Assembly (NCBI RefSeq): GCF_014898815.1
Contig: NW_026515526.1
Coordinates: forward strand, 124,001-188,000
Source of the DNA: Panonychus citri
Lineage: Eukaryota > Arthropoda > Arachnida > Trombidiformes > Tetranychidae
Reading direction: 5' to 3'
DNA: 64,000 bases
Under the pieces are notes generated by a model. It ran no database searches. It was not told where the DNA came from and saw nothing but the letters and a program-made list of their open reading frames with translations. Below are positions 47,220 to 55,730 of this stretch, in pieces. A program made the translations under genes and the position numbers. Within the stretch, counting starts at the first letter, position 1. Every line of letters starts with the position of its first letter.

Positions 47220-48068
47220 TTATTCATATAACAAAGTTAAATTGTGTATTGGACCAACCACAAGGGTGAAGAAATCATCAAATGCTACTATTTGCTTATT
47301 ACTATGTACGGCTATTTCGTGAAATCCAAGTTGCGTTATTTTTTCAATGATAAATTCAAGAAGCGTGGAATTTTCTGTGTCAATGAATGTATACGAGAAT
47401 TTATTGTTGTTTATGTTGGTTTTTGGCTCAAACAATTTACTGACTGACATACTATATTTAGTGAATATGTTTAAAATTAATTCAGAATGAGTATCAATGA
47501 AACAACCTCGTTTACTTGATAGTAGGATAAAATCATCAGGCATTATGATTTCAATATCAGCATTGGTACCAGAATCAATAGCCATTTTATGATGAACAGT
47601 ATTGTTAGCGTCTGACACTATGTTTGCATAGTTATACCTTTCATCAAAGGGTAACAGTTTACGATACACAGAACACCAATTTGAGATTGGGTTGTTATCA
47701 TATGCTTGCATAACCGGTTGCTGGTGATAAATTGCAAACCTATTGTCTGCTGAAAATGGCAAAATTGTTTGTATTGTAGACGGTGTAGCAAATTTTTCGT
47801 CTATTCTGATCAGATCGAATTCTGTTAATGAGGATGTTGAATATATATATAAACCTCGTTCACAGTCATTCTTGACACATGTACACTGATCTGCTAAAAA
47901 GTTTATCAACCTTGGAATACCAACAATATGAATTTCAATTTTGTGTTCTTGTTGATCATTTTGTTTTAGTATTGTAAATTTTTCATAAACTGTTTTAGTT
48001 ACTGACTTTCTCGGGTAACAGTATAAATTTGACCTTTGTTTCCTTGGAATTGGATGAAAATAATACAT
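47220..48068 (-). CDS. Unrecognised 282-residue protein
   Basis: Starts MYYFHPI, 11 nt from the divergent TK-like start, and ends 8 nt upstream of the 371-residue gene on the same strand. It has mixed alpha/beta composition, a CTCVKNDC segment near residue 60, and no membrane segment. No family recognised. Confidence 0.6.
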   Translation of the reverse strand: MYYFHPIPRKQRSNLYCYPRKSVTKTVYEKFTILKQNDQQEHKIEIHIVGIPRLINFLADQCTCVKNDCERGLYIYSTSSLTEFDLIRIDEKFATPSTIQTILPFSADNRFAIYHQQPVMQAYDNNPISNWCSVYRKLLPFDERYNYANIVSDANNTVHHKMAIDSGTNADIEIIMPDDFILLSSKRGCFIDTHSELILNIFTKYSMSVSKLFEPKTNINNNKFSYTFIDTENSTLLEFIIEKITQLGFHEIAVHSNKQIVAFDDFFTLVVGPIHNLTLLYE

Positions 48069-48079
48069 TTTTGTTGCAG

Positions 48080-49213
48080 ATGGAAACTTGTAAGAGAATT
48101 AAATTGGACAATGCTGAAAACGGCTATTCTAACGAGTGTAAACAAGGTAAGAATGTGGACAATAATGAAGCAACCTACAGATTTCTCGCTGCAGTGAACG
48201 TAGGTAACGGTTCTAAAGGCTTTCACAAGTACTCATCCATGAATGAAAAAGAATCCAAGACAATTGTATCATCGTGTTACTCGCTAGTTCAAGAAACCTC
48301 TCTCAAACCAGTTACCCATTATGAACATGGTAAAAGTATTGAGGAACTAGATGAACTGTTGATTAGGCGAAATTTTTCAGTTACACCGGTAATTGCTATT
48401 GACGGGATGACTGGAGTTGGTAAATCGTCATTGATTGAAAAGTTGAGAAGAACTCGCTATCCGATGAAATTGAATCAAAAATATTTCCCGCTGCTGGAAG
48501 CCACACAGTTTAACGTTACGCGTAACTTTGAACCATATCATTCTTTTTTCTATTATGACTTCATGCAGAAAGTAACACAAAGGTGCATCGAGAAGAAATT
48601 TCCCATTGTCTGGGATAGATATTGTCTATCAAATTACGCTTGGTATGCAATTAATCATTTATTGGTAGAATTTAAGAACCAGATAATACCAATTGAGTAT
48701 ACCGATGCTGTTTCATCTTGCTTACATCAATGGTTTTACAATGCTGATTTTGACTGTGTAGTTGAAGAATTTAAATCGAATGAAGCATTTATTGAAGTCA
48801 TCTACATCGTCGATTCATCTGTGGCCAATGTTGGCAAACGTTTACTTGCACGGAACAATTCCTCTGATCTAGCCAATATTTCTAATGTCAACTTTTTAAC
48901 AGCTCAATTACACGTATATAGATACATTGCTGGTAAAACAAACTCCATTCTGATTGATTATGCCGATTTCATTGAATCAAGTTCAGATGAATTGGATTCT
49001 CTTTTTTTGGAGAAAATGCAATCAAGCATTGCCAACCATCTACACTACAAAGCAAGTGATTTGAACGGTTTAACTACTCTGAAACCAGGAGACAATGTGC
49101 TAGAATGTTTGAGCTCGCCTGCTTTGAATGAATCTATATCTGCGTTCACTCAGCTTTGTGGAATGTTAACCTTCTCACAAAATGAGCTTGCTTTCAAAAA
49201 CAGTAAAAAATGA
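48080..49213 (+). CDS. Thymidine/deoxynucleoside-kinase-like protein
   Basis: The ATG METCKRI gives about 377 residues; an upstream in-frame start lies inside the divergent gene. The P-loop IDGMTGVGKSS (about residues 110-120) is intact, followed by FPIVWDRYCLS (the DR(H/Y) motif of dNKs) and a later arginine-containing lid-like segment (VGKRLLARNN). It is the most canonical of the three TK-like genes and the best candidate for real nucleoside kinase activity in nucleotide supply. The first 100 residues are an unrecognised extension. Confidence 0.75.
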   Translation: METCKRIKLDNAENGYSNECKQGKNVDNNEATYRFLAAVNVGNGSKGFHKYSSMNEKESKTIVSSCYSLVQETSLKPVTHYEHGKSIEELDELLIRRNFSVTPVIAIDGMTGVGKSSLIEKLRRTRYPMKLNQKYFPLLEATQFNVTRNFEPYHSFFYYDFMQKVTQRCIEKKFPIVWDRYCLSNYAWYAINHLLVEFKNQIIPIEYTDAVSSCLHQWFYNADFDCVVEEFKSNEAFIEVIYIVDSSVANVGKRLLARNNSSDLANISNVNFLTAQLHVYRYIAGKTNSILIDYADFIESSSDELDSLFLEKMQSSIANHLHYKASDLNGLTTLKPGDNVLECLSSPALNESISAFTQLCGMLTFSQNELAFKNSKK

Positions 49214-49246
49214 TTTTTCTATTTCAACTCTCCAGACTTAGATTTG

Positions 49247-49834
49247 ATGGCACTTTTCAAAACTTTATCTTGCACACAGTTATGTTTATTATATTTTCTC
49301 AAATGTAAAAAAATATCTGATATTAAATATGAAAACGATGATCATTTACTGTTAACTGATGGCTACATGCATGCATCGTTTGGAAAAGCAATTAAACTAT
49401 CAAACGCTCAATTTGTCTTGGATGTACAGTTGAAATTTTTGCCATCAATAGCTGGTATTTCATCCTATGAATTTGGTTTAAATATTTGCATTTTTTATTT
49501 GCCTGATTTTGTTTACCGCAATAATTTTTTTCTCTTTAAATACAAATTCAGTCATTTTGAGTGCTATGGCAGATTGTATACAGTGATTTCCGATGCTTCC
49601 AAAAACAATCAAATGAAGGATATTTACTTCAATCCTGAATATGGATATGAAGCAAACTTTTCAGAAAGAACCGTTTTCAATGGAAAAGGCTATTTGACCT
49701 CGGAAAGACTTTATTTTTGGTTTATTGAGTCCAAACAAATAACACCGAAAGAATTTGTATCTAAAATGAAATATCTACAGTCATACGTCGTTGTTTTCTT
49801 TTATTTCATATTTTCAAATAAACTGTCATTTTGA
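49247..49834 (+). CDS. Unrecognised 195-residue protein
   Basis: ATG start MALFKTL (another ATG is one codon earlier), about 30 nt after the TK-like gene. A mildly hydrophobic N-terminus (TLSCTQLCLLYFLKC) may be a signal or anchor, followed by an aromatic-rich beta-type body and a hydrophobic C-terminal end (YVVVFFYFIFSN). It overlaps the end of the convergent PIF-5 gene by 34 nt. No family recognised. Confidence 0.5.
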   Translation: MALFKTLSCTQLCLLYFLKCKKISDIKYENDDHLLLTDGYMHASFGKAIKLSNAQFVLDVQLKFLPSIAGISSYEFGLNICIFYLPDFVYRNNFFLFKYKFSHFECYGRLYTVISDASKNNQMKDIYFNPEYGYEANFSERTVFNGKGYLTSERLYFWFIESKQITPKEFVSKMKYLQSYVVVFFYFIFSNKLSF

Positions 49835-51198
49835 AAGTTTGTATCTTTTGGGTTGATTTCGCGTGAACCGAAACCTTTGAGAAGAACGTATTTTCCTATC
49901 AAAGTTAAAGAGATTACCATAAAAAGAATGCTTAATACGTAGACAAACCATTTTTTAGGTGAAATAATTTCAGTCAACTTATCAACCCCGTCCAATATGT
50001 TGATCCCTGTTTCTTGTAGAATATCGGCAACTGCATCAATCAAGGTTGGGTTTTCAATACATTTAACGGTTACATTAATAGGTAAAAGAGAAATGGGTAG
50101 ATTGCTAGTTGCCAAGCGGGAACTATCTAGCGTATCACATAATCTACATGATGGAATATTTCCATTATCAAACGGCTCTGCAGAATAGGAACATATTGAA
50201 TCATCGATAGGTAATTCTACATCAGATAAAATTTCTTCAAGCGTAGAATACTTTTGAACATTTGATTGAATAGAAGTTTTAATTATCTTCAACAAGTGAT
50301 CCTTATTATTTGTATTTTCATTCTGCAGTGCAGCACTGAAATGCTTCGTAATTTCGTTTATTTTTGCATCTAAAATATCTTGATGTTCAAAAATGTACAA
50401 TAATTTCAACGGTAAATTGTGAAACTTTGATATTGTATCGTTGACAAACTTCAATTCGTTTACAGAGAACTGATCACCACTCATTGAATTCTCATTGTTG
50501 TTTTGCAAGTTTGCGTTTTTTGTACAGGAAAAACACTGTAGTTTTATTTTTTTTATATTTTTTGGATTGTCAGGAGAGCTGAAATACATCCAGTACCCTT
50601 GCAAGCCATCTCTACGGGAGAGTAAATATTGACTTGTTATTGCTATACCAGCAGCACCTGCCATGAAACCAATTAATCTGGATGCTTTCATTATTTTAAT
50701 ACCACGCACAGACGCATTTTTTTCTATTAACAATGCAAGAGTGTTTTCATCAAACTTTTCCAATGATGCTGCGTGAGCGATTTTTATTGTTGATACATCA
50801 CGATCAAATCTAGCCACATACTTTTGTGGAGTCGGACCAATAAATCTATTGTAAGCTTTGATTCTATCGTAGTTAACATATGTGGACAGAAATGCAGTAT
50901 CATTATGAGTCGCTTGCTGTAAGGCTTCTAAAACGTTACCAGACTGTAATTGATGAAACCAATTTGGCAGACTCGTCTCACCAATATGTATTTTTTCGAG
51001 TCCATGTAAATTAGTTTTTAAATAAGCATGTTTAGATAGCGATTTAAACATTGAACTCATGGCTGGGTCACTTATTCTAACTGCTGTGTCTTCTAAAAGT
51101 TTAGTTAAACTCTTTGAATCTTCAACCGCGTTTATCCCAATTTTCAGTTCATTGAAAACTTCTAAAAGGTTATTCAATTTAACCATTTTGTCCACCAA
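49801..51198 (-). CDS. pif-5: PIF-5 (ODV-E56) envelope protein
   Basis: The 465-residue protein has the PIF-5 plan. A soluble N-terminal half contains a conserved-looking KYVARFDRDVS segment, then an internal hydrophobic segment (about residues 186-203, GFMAGAAGIAITSQYLL) followed by a QGYWMY turn. A cysteine-containing domain leads to a C-terminal membrane span (about residues 423-445, VYVLSILFMVISLTLIGKYVLL). It is part of the PIF entry complex in the virion envelope. The start could instead be the second ATG, four codons downstream. The A+T palindromic region lies immediately upstream. Confidence 0.75.
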   Translation of the reverse strand: MVDKMVKLNNLLEVFNELKIGINAVEDSKSLTKLLEDTAVRISDPAMSSMFKSLSKHAYLKTNLHGLEKIHIGETSLPNWFHQLQSGNVLEALQQATHNDTAFLSTYVNYDRIKAYNRFIGPTPQKYVARFDRDVSTIKIAHAASLEKFDENTLALLIEKNASVRGIKIMKASRLIGFMAGAAGIAITSQYLLSRRDGLQGYWMYFSSPDNPKNIKKIKLQCFSCTKNANLQNNNENSMSGDQFSVNELKFVNDTISKFHNLPLKLLYIFEHQDILDAKINEITKHFSAALQNENTNNKDHLLKIIKTSIQSNVQKYSTLEEILSDVELPIDDSICSYSAEPFDNGNIPSCRLCDTLDSSRLATSNLPISLLPINVTVKCIENPTLIDAVADILQETGINILDGVDKLTEIISPKKWFVYVLSILFMVISLTLIGKYVLLKGFGSREINPKDTNFQNDSLFENMK

Positions 51199-51705
51199 CG
51201 ATCACCTATTCTAAAAGTAATACTTCTAATTATAATCATAATTATAATTAATATAGTTATAAACTGATACATTCAGATTTCTGCTTGAATTCACATTTAC
51301 AACAGTTTGCTGTGTGAGTCAGTGTTTTTCTGATGATGTAGGTTTTCCAAATAATCGATTTGCCAATAAATCTACACTCGATGAATTTATATATATAATA
51401 TATATTATATATTATATATTATTAATATATTATTATATATATGTATTATATACAACATAAATAAAGTTAGTAGAGAATTAATAGTTATCTTTTTTCTCCA
51501 CAAATGCACCAATGATTCATGCATTTTTTCTTAAAAACAATAAAACCCAATGAGTTGTTTTTGGTTATTTTTTAATCATGATACTTCTTTGCTTTAATTA
51601 TCGAATTCGATAAAAAAATTATAACGCAATGATACATTTCGACATTTGATAGCCTAATACAATAATTGTTTTTAGATATTATTGTCATCAAAACTCTCTG
51701 ACTAT
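51199..51705. other. Non-coding A+T palindrome-rich region, candidate origin or homologous region
   Basis: About 507 nt without a gene. An imperfect A+T palindrome occurs at about 51228-51252, and a nearly pure A+T stretch of TATA/ATAT steps at about 51383-51441 is largely self-complementary. It also holds the promoter of PIF-5, which reads away from it. Replication origins and homologous regions of related viruses often look like this, but function is not shown. Confidence 0.55.
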
Positions 51706-52911
51706 CTATTTAAATACAGTGTCTTGATAGTAGTACATTTTGTTTTCCAGAAATCGACCAATAGACCAAACATCTGACTTGTTTGAAGAAATTTGAATAT
51801 CTAAACCAGTTATAACTCCCATACACTTATGAGTATTTTTAGGGTCCGCATAGTTTTGATCTATGCCTTCACGATCTCCAATATCCAGCATTTTCAGTTG
51901 CAGCTGTTTTCTATGGATCACAGATACATGCATTTTATCCGGCGCAAACATGTTAGCTAAAATCTTTATAATTGGTCCAAATTCAAACAAGTTGTTCATA
52001 GCTGTATTATTTTTTACTTGAGACTTGATAACACCAGTTAAAATTGGGGATCGGAATTTCATAACCCATCCTTCTGTTTGTGGTTTATCTTTTTGTTTGA
52101 AAGTATACGTATCAATGGCTGCAGCTTCAGAGATTGCAAAAATGTAGGGTTTCAATGATTTGGCCAAAAATTCAGTTCCAATATCAAATACTTTAGCATA
52201 CCTAGTGTAAAACATTTTACCCTTAAGAGCTTCCAGACTAGGATTTTCATCGATAACCTTTCTCTTTAAGTCTGCTACTTTTTTACCACGACAAACATTT
52301 TCAACGATATCAGAATACTTCTTACTCTCTTCGTGATAATTAACAGAAGTGAAATTTAGCTCTGTGGGATGATTAAAAGAACACAATATAATGTATTCCA
52401 AATACATACGTAGTGAAGTTTCAATTTCTTTGTCAGTGAATAGATCTCCATTTTCTGCGATAATTTGTTTGAGTCGTTTTATGTAAAGTGAATAGAACAA
52501 TACTATTGCCTGCTGATCCACAGCTAAACCCCTCTCGTTGAAAAGGCCGTAAGCTTTGTCACATTCAGTTAATATTTCTAATATTTTAGCAATAGTCAGC
52601 GCTGAGTCACTATCTTGAGTATCATCATCATCGTTAGTTTCGTTGTTATTGGATTTCTCTTTCTTTAAGCCATCCGGATAATCACTTAATAAATTTAAAT
52701 GAGCAATCAGCAAACGTTTTAACTGACGTTCTTTTGTAACACTCTCTTTGAACGGTGAACTCTCCAGGATACTGTTGAAACGTCCAAAATTTACCTCTAA
52801 TCTACCATCATCAAACTCAATGGAACTTTTTTGCATGTAACTTTCAATTGGTTCATTACCAATAACAGCTAAGCCTTGTAAAGCTGATCTTGTGGCACTT
52901 GAGCTTTCCAT
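51706..52911 (-). CDS. Unrecognised 401-residue protein, possible virion protein
   Basis: I use the ATG MESSSAT; a longer frame starts 14 codons upstream. A Ser/Asn/Asp-rich loop is present near residue 95 (NETNDDDDTQD), and the rest is a folded, mostly helical protein without signal or membrane span. It is divergent from p33, with about 140 nt between starts. A capsid protein is possible from size and context, but no VP39 motif was identified. Confidence 0.6.
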   Translation of the reverse strand: MESSSATRSALQGLAVIGNEPIESYMQKSSIEFDDGRLEVNFGRFNSILESSPFKESVTKERQLKRLLIAHLNLLSDYPDGLKKEKSNNNETNDDDDTQDSDSALTIAKILEILTECDKAYGLFNERGLAVDQQAIVLFYSLYIKRLKQIIAENGDLFTDKEIETSLRMYLEYIILCSFNHPTELNFTSVNYHEESKKYSDIVENVCRGKKVADLKRKVIDENPSLEALKGKMFYTRYAKVFDIGTEFLAKSLKPYIFAISEAAAIDTYTFKQKDKPQTEGWVMKFRSPILTGVIKSQVKNNTAMNNLFEFGPIIKILANMFAPDKMHVSVIHRKQLQLKMLDIGDREGIDQNYADPKNTHKCMGVITGLDIQISSNKSDVWSIGRFLENKMYYYQDTVFK

Positions 52912-53054
52912 TAAAACTTTATACACAAAAAGTTTAAATAAATTCAAATTCAAAATTATTAGGAATATGAGTAAAATAGTAACCTTTCTTTTCTTTCTTA
53001 TATAAGGAATGTAATTTTGAGTAAAGAAACAATATCAATAGTAAAATAATCACT

Positions 53055-54071
53055 ATGATGGAAAACATTGAAAACTGGATGAAACACCTTGTACAGCAAG
53101 TTGATCATGAACAAACGATAGAACAAATTAAATCTGAATTTATAGAACATGCACGTAAATTTTTCGCTTATGTGCAAAACATGTTTGCACGATCCTATTC
53201 AAGTAATCAAGCTGCAAGACAAAAATATATACACTATCTAAACATTTTCATCAAAGACATGGAAATTGCGTTTGATTTCTCTGTTCTAAACAAACTACCT
53301 TTAGTTCACTCATTTGAAAATATATTTTGGCAACCATTGTATTGGAACTTTTTACACTATGCATCATTCATCGTACAGCACGGTTTGGCAACCCAACGAT
53401 TGAAAAATGTGTCTTATTTTCCAATTTTAACGCACAACATCGAACTCATTCTTCCTTGTTCAATTTGCGTGACAGGTTTTTCTCAATCAAAGAAACATCC
53501 TTACATGGAAAAAATAACAAAGTTAATTTCTCATGGTGCAACTGTCTATGGTATGTTTCTATATCATAATTTTATAACAGAAAAAATATCAACAGCAAAA
53601 CCACAATTTACAGTCAAAGATTTCATTCGTCAATATAAACTATTACCATCAATAATGGGAGATTCAATAACTGATGATTTTCTGAGAATACCATTAACTA
53701 TCATTAACGAACTTCAATTCAATGTGTTGATTATGCTTCAGACAACAATGCCATTACTACAACAAGCTAATTTTATGCAAATATACAATTTGTTGTTCGC
53801 TTCACACTATCGTTATGAAAAAACTATTCACGAGCAGCAACCAGAATTTGCAGATCTTCGGTATCACACTGCTGATATTCTTAAACACTTGCAAGCTTTT
53901 GACTTCACCTCTATCCTTTCGGAATCAAAATCAAACGAAACAAGAGAAAAGTTACCCGAAATAGTGAGAACAGCGTTGCTTGATGTAAAAATGTCACTGA
54001 ATACTATGAGACCACGTATTTACCCTAACTTAGAGACCATATCAACTATAACAGATATGGAGAAAAATTAA
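53055..54071 (+). CDS. p33: P33 (Ac92-like) sulfhydryl oxidase
   Basis: The 338-residue protein starts MMENIEN. The segment FWQPLYWNFLHYASF followed by a redox CSIC pair (about residues 135-138) and a further helical region matches the Erv/ALR-like fold of Ac92/P33, a FAD-linked sulfhydryl oxidase that makes disulphide bonds in virion proteins. Ac92 is about 260 residues, so this version is longer at the C-terminus. It converges with the 54072 gene with no bases between the stops. Confidence 0.85.
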   Translation: MMENIENWMKHLVQQVDHEQTIEQIKSEFIEHARKFFAYVQNMFARSYSSNQAARQKYIHYLNIFIKDMEIAFDFSVLNKLPLVHSFENIFWQPLYWNFLHYASFIVQHGLATQRLKNVSYFPILTHNIELILPCSICVTGFSQSKKHPYMEKITKLISHGATVYGMFLYHNFITEKISTAKPQFTVKDFIRQYKLLPSIMGDSITDDFLRIPLTIINELQFNVLIMLQTTMPLLQQANFMQIYNLLFASHYRYEKTIHEQQPEFADLRYHTADILKHLQAFDFTSILSESKSNETREKLPEIVRTALLDVKMSLNTMRPRIYPNLETISTITDMEKN

Positions 54072-55730
54072 TCACAATTCTATCACTTCTGGTATATCAA
54101 ATACTGAATTGGTTACCTTTTGTTCGTAGTCAACTAGTTTTTTGTCATCATCAAAGTAAAAGGTAACAATTGCATATCCACAGACAGGTATCTGAGCATT
54201 TACAATGTAAACATTTTCCCTCAATGAATACTTGAATATTTGTTTTTCAGTGCATTTGTCGGTATGTTTTTTCTCAATCTTTAGAAAATGGATAAACTGA
54301 AGGAGTGTATTTCTTTCAAACTTACAACAATAAATGTAAATTTTATCTTCTCCGTAAACAAGTAAGCGTATTTTGCAGCTTGAAATATTCTCTGGGTTAA
54401 CATAAAGATTCCAATGATCATTAACTATTCCATAATGCCCATAACTACAGTTTACTTTGAAACATTTCTGTTCATTGAAATCATACATACAAATAAACTC
54501 TGAAAACTTGTATTGATAGTGCATTATATCAGTATAGTTGAAACCTAAATCCAATGCATCTCTTGTTGTTGTATGTTTGTCTGAGGTTACTACTACAACA
54601 ATACCTTCAATTGGATTATAAAAATCAACTTGTAAATATGCTTTCTTTATTTCATCATATTTAACATCCATAAAAATCTGTATTTGGAAAAATTCATTGA
54701 CACAATTATTGATTACATTTTGTCGAAACAGCCAAGGTTTCTGCCAAAGTAAAGCTTCGTTCAATTTAACGATATCAATAATGTAAACTTTTTCACCGGT
54801 GCGATAAGGCCAAAATCTCCAATTTTTTATACTACCGATTGAATTTGTAGGTAAAATTATAAGTTCAAGCAACAAATATACTATTCCATTTTTTCTATTA
54901 ATACTCTCAATTATTGCGTTTTCTGTTGGTCTACATAGAAAACGGTAGGCAACCGGCTCCCAGTGTCTGTTGTAATATTTTAATCTCGCGTTACTTCTGT
55001 TTGAATATTCAAGATACACGTGAAATCCCTTCAATAAAGGTGAAATTTTGCAATAAGCAGACTTTTGTTTCATTAAATCTAACAGGTCCTTCTCTGAATC
55101 CAACATTTGCCAATTTTTTCGTTCTCCAGCTCGAAATAAAAAATTTATTTTTTCACTCAATGCTAGACCAGATAATCCTCGATTACCTGTTTCCTCGAAA
55201 TTATCATTTCTCCAAAACTGTAGGTGTGATGGTAAAATAAAATTGTTCAAACACAAGTTAAACTGTTGATATTGAGTACACCCCAAGTTGTACAACAGAG
55301 CTTTGATTTTTAAGCTGTTTGGCATATGATTTGTTTTTATGATGTCAAAAAGGGCCTCTGTTAAGTTCACAATATCATCCTCTTGGTTCCAGTTTTCACG
55401 AGTCACTGTATTCCCAAGTATTTTCTCAGTACTTACACTAGCATCTTCAAGGTTTTGCGCATGATAGATTGTGATTTTTTTGGATAATTCAATAACTTTA
55501 GCTTGCCTTTCAAAGTATAAAACGGATTGTTGCCATCCTTCTATGAATTTCTCATCAAAATAGGCAACTCTTTTATTGTTAGTCTGAACGTTCTCCAACA
55601 AATAAATCAATAATAGTAAATGTTTTTTTTCGTAAGTTCTCAGTATCTCGATTAATTTTACTTTTGAAGGTTCAAACTTGTAAAATAGTGTAAACATACA
55701 AGATAAACTAATATGTCTCTTTTCACGCAT
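54072..55730 (-). CDS. Unrecognised protein paired with lef-8
   Basis: The exact start is uncertain. ATGs occur at 55730 (MREKRHI) and 55697 (MFTLFYK), and the open frame reaches 55838, inside lef-8. From 55730 the protein is about 552 residues. It is rich in aromatic residues and beta-type segments with no membrane span (for example KKNWRFWPYR-like stretches in the middle). No family motif was found. It may be a virion or late regulatory protein. Confidence 0.6.
   Translation of the reverse strand: MREKRHISLSCMFTLFYKFEPSKVKLIEILRTYEKKHLLLLIYLLENVQTNNKRVAYFDEKFIEGWQQSVLYFERQAKVIELSKKITIYHAQNLEDASVSTEKILGNTVTRENWNQEDDIVNLTEALFDIIKTNHMPNSLKIKALLYNLGCTQYQQFNLCLNNFILPSHLQFWRNDNFEETGNRGLSGLALSEKINFLFRAGERKNWQMLDSEKDLLDLMKQKSAYCKISPLLKGFHVYLEYSNRSNARLKYYNRHWEPVAYRFLCRPTENAIIESINRKNGIVYLLLELIILPTNSIGSIKNWRFWPYRTGEKVYIIDIVKLNEALLWQKPWLFRQNVINNCVNEFFQIQIFMDVKYDEIKKAYLQVDFYNPIEGIVVVVTSDKHTTTRDALDLGFNYTDIMHYQYKFSEFICMYDFNEQKCFKVNCSYGHYGIVNDHWNLYVNPENISSCKIRLLVYGEDKIYIYCCKFERNTLLQFIHFLKIEKKHTDKCTEKQIFKYSLRENVYIVNAQIPVCGYAIVTFYFDDDKKLVDYEQKVTNSVFDIPEVIEL

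Noticed and set aside
54914..55240. 108-codon plus-strand frame within the 54072-55730 gene
   Set aside because: It lies entirely antisense to a longer, better supported gene.
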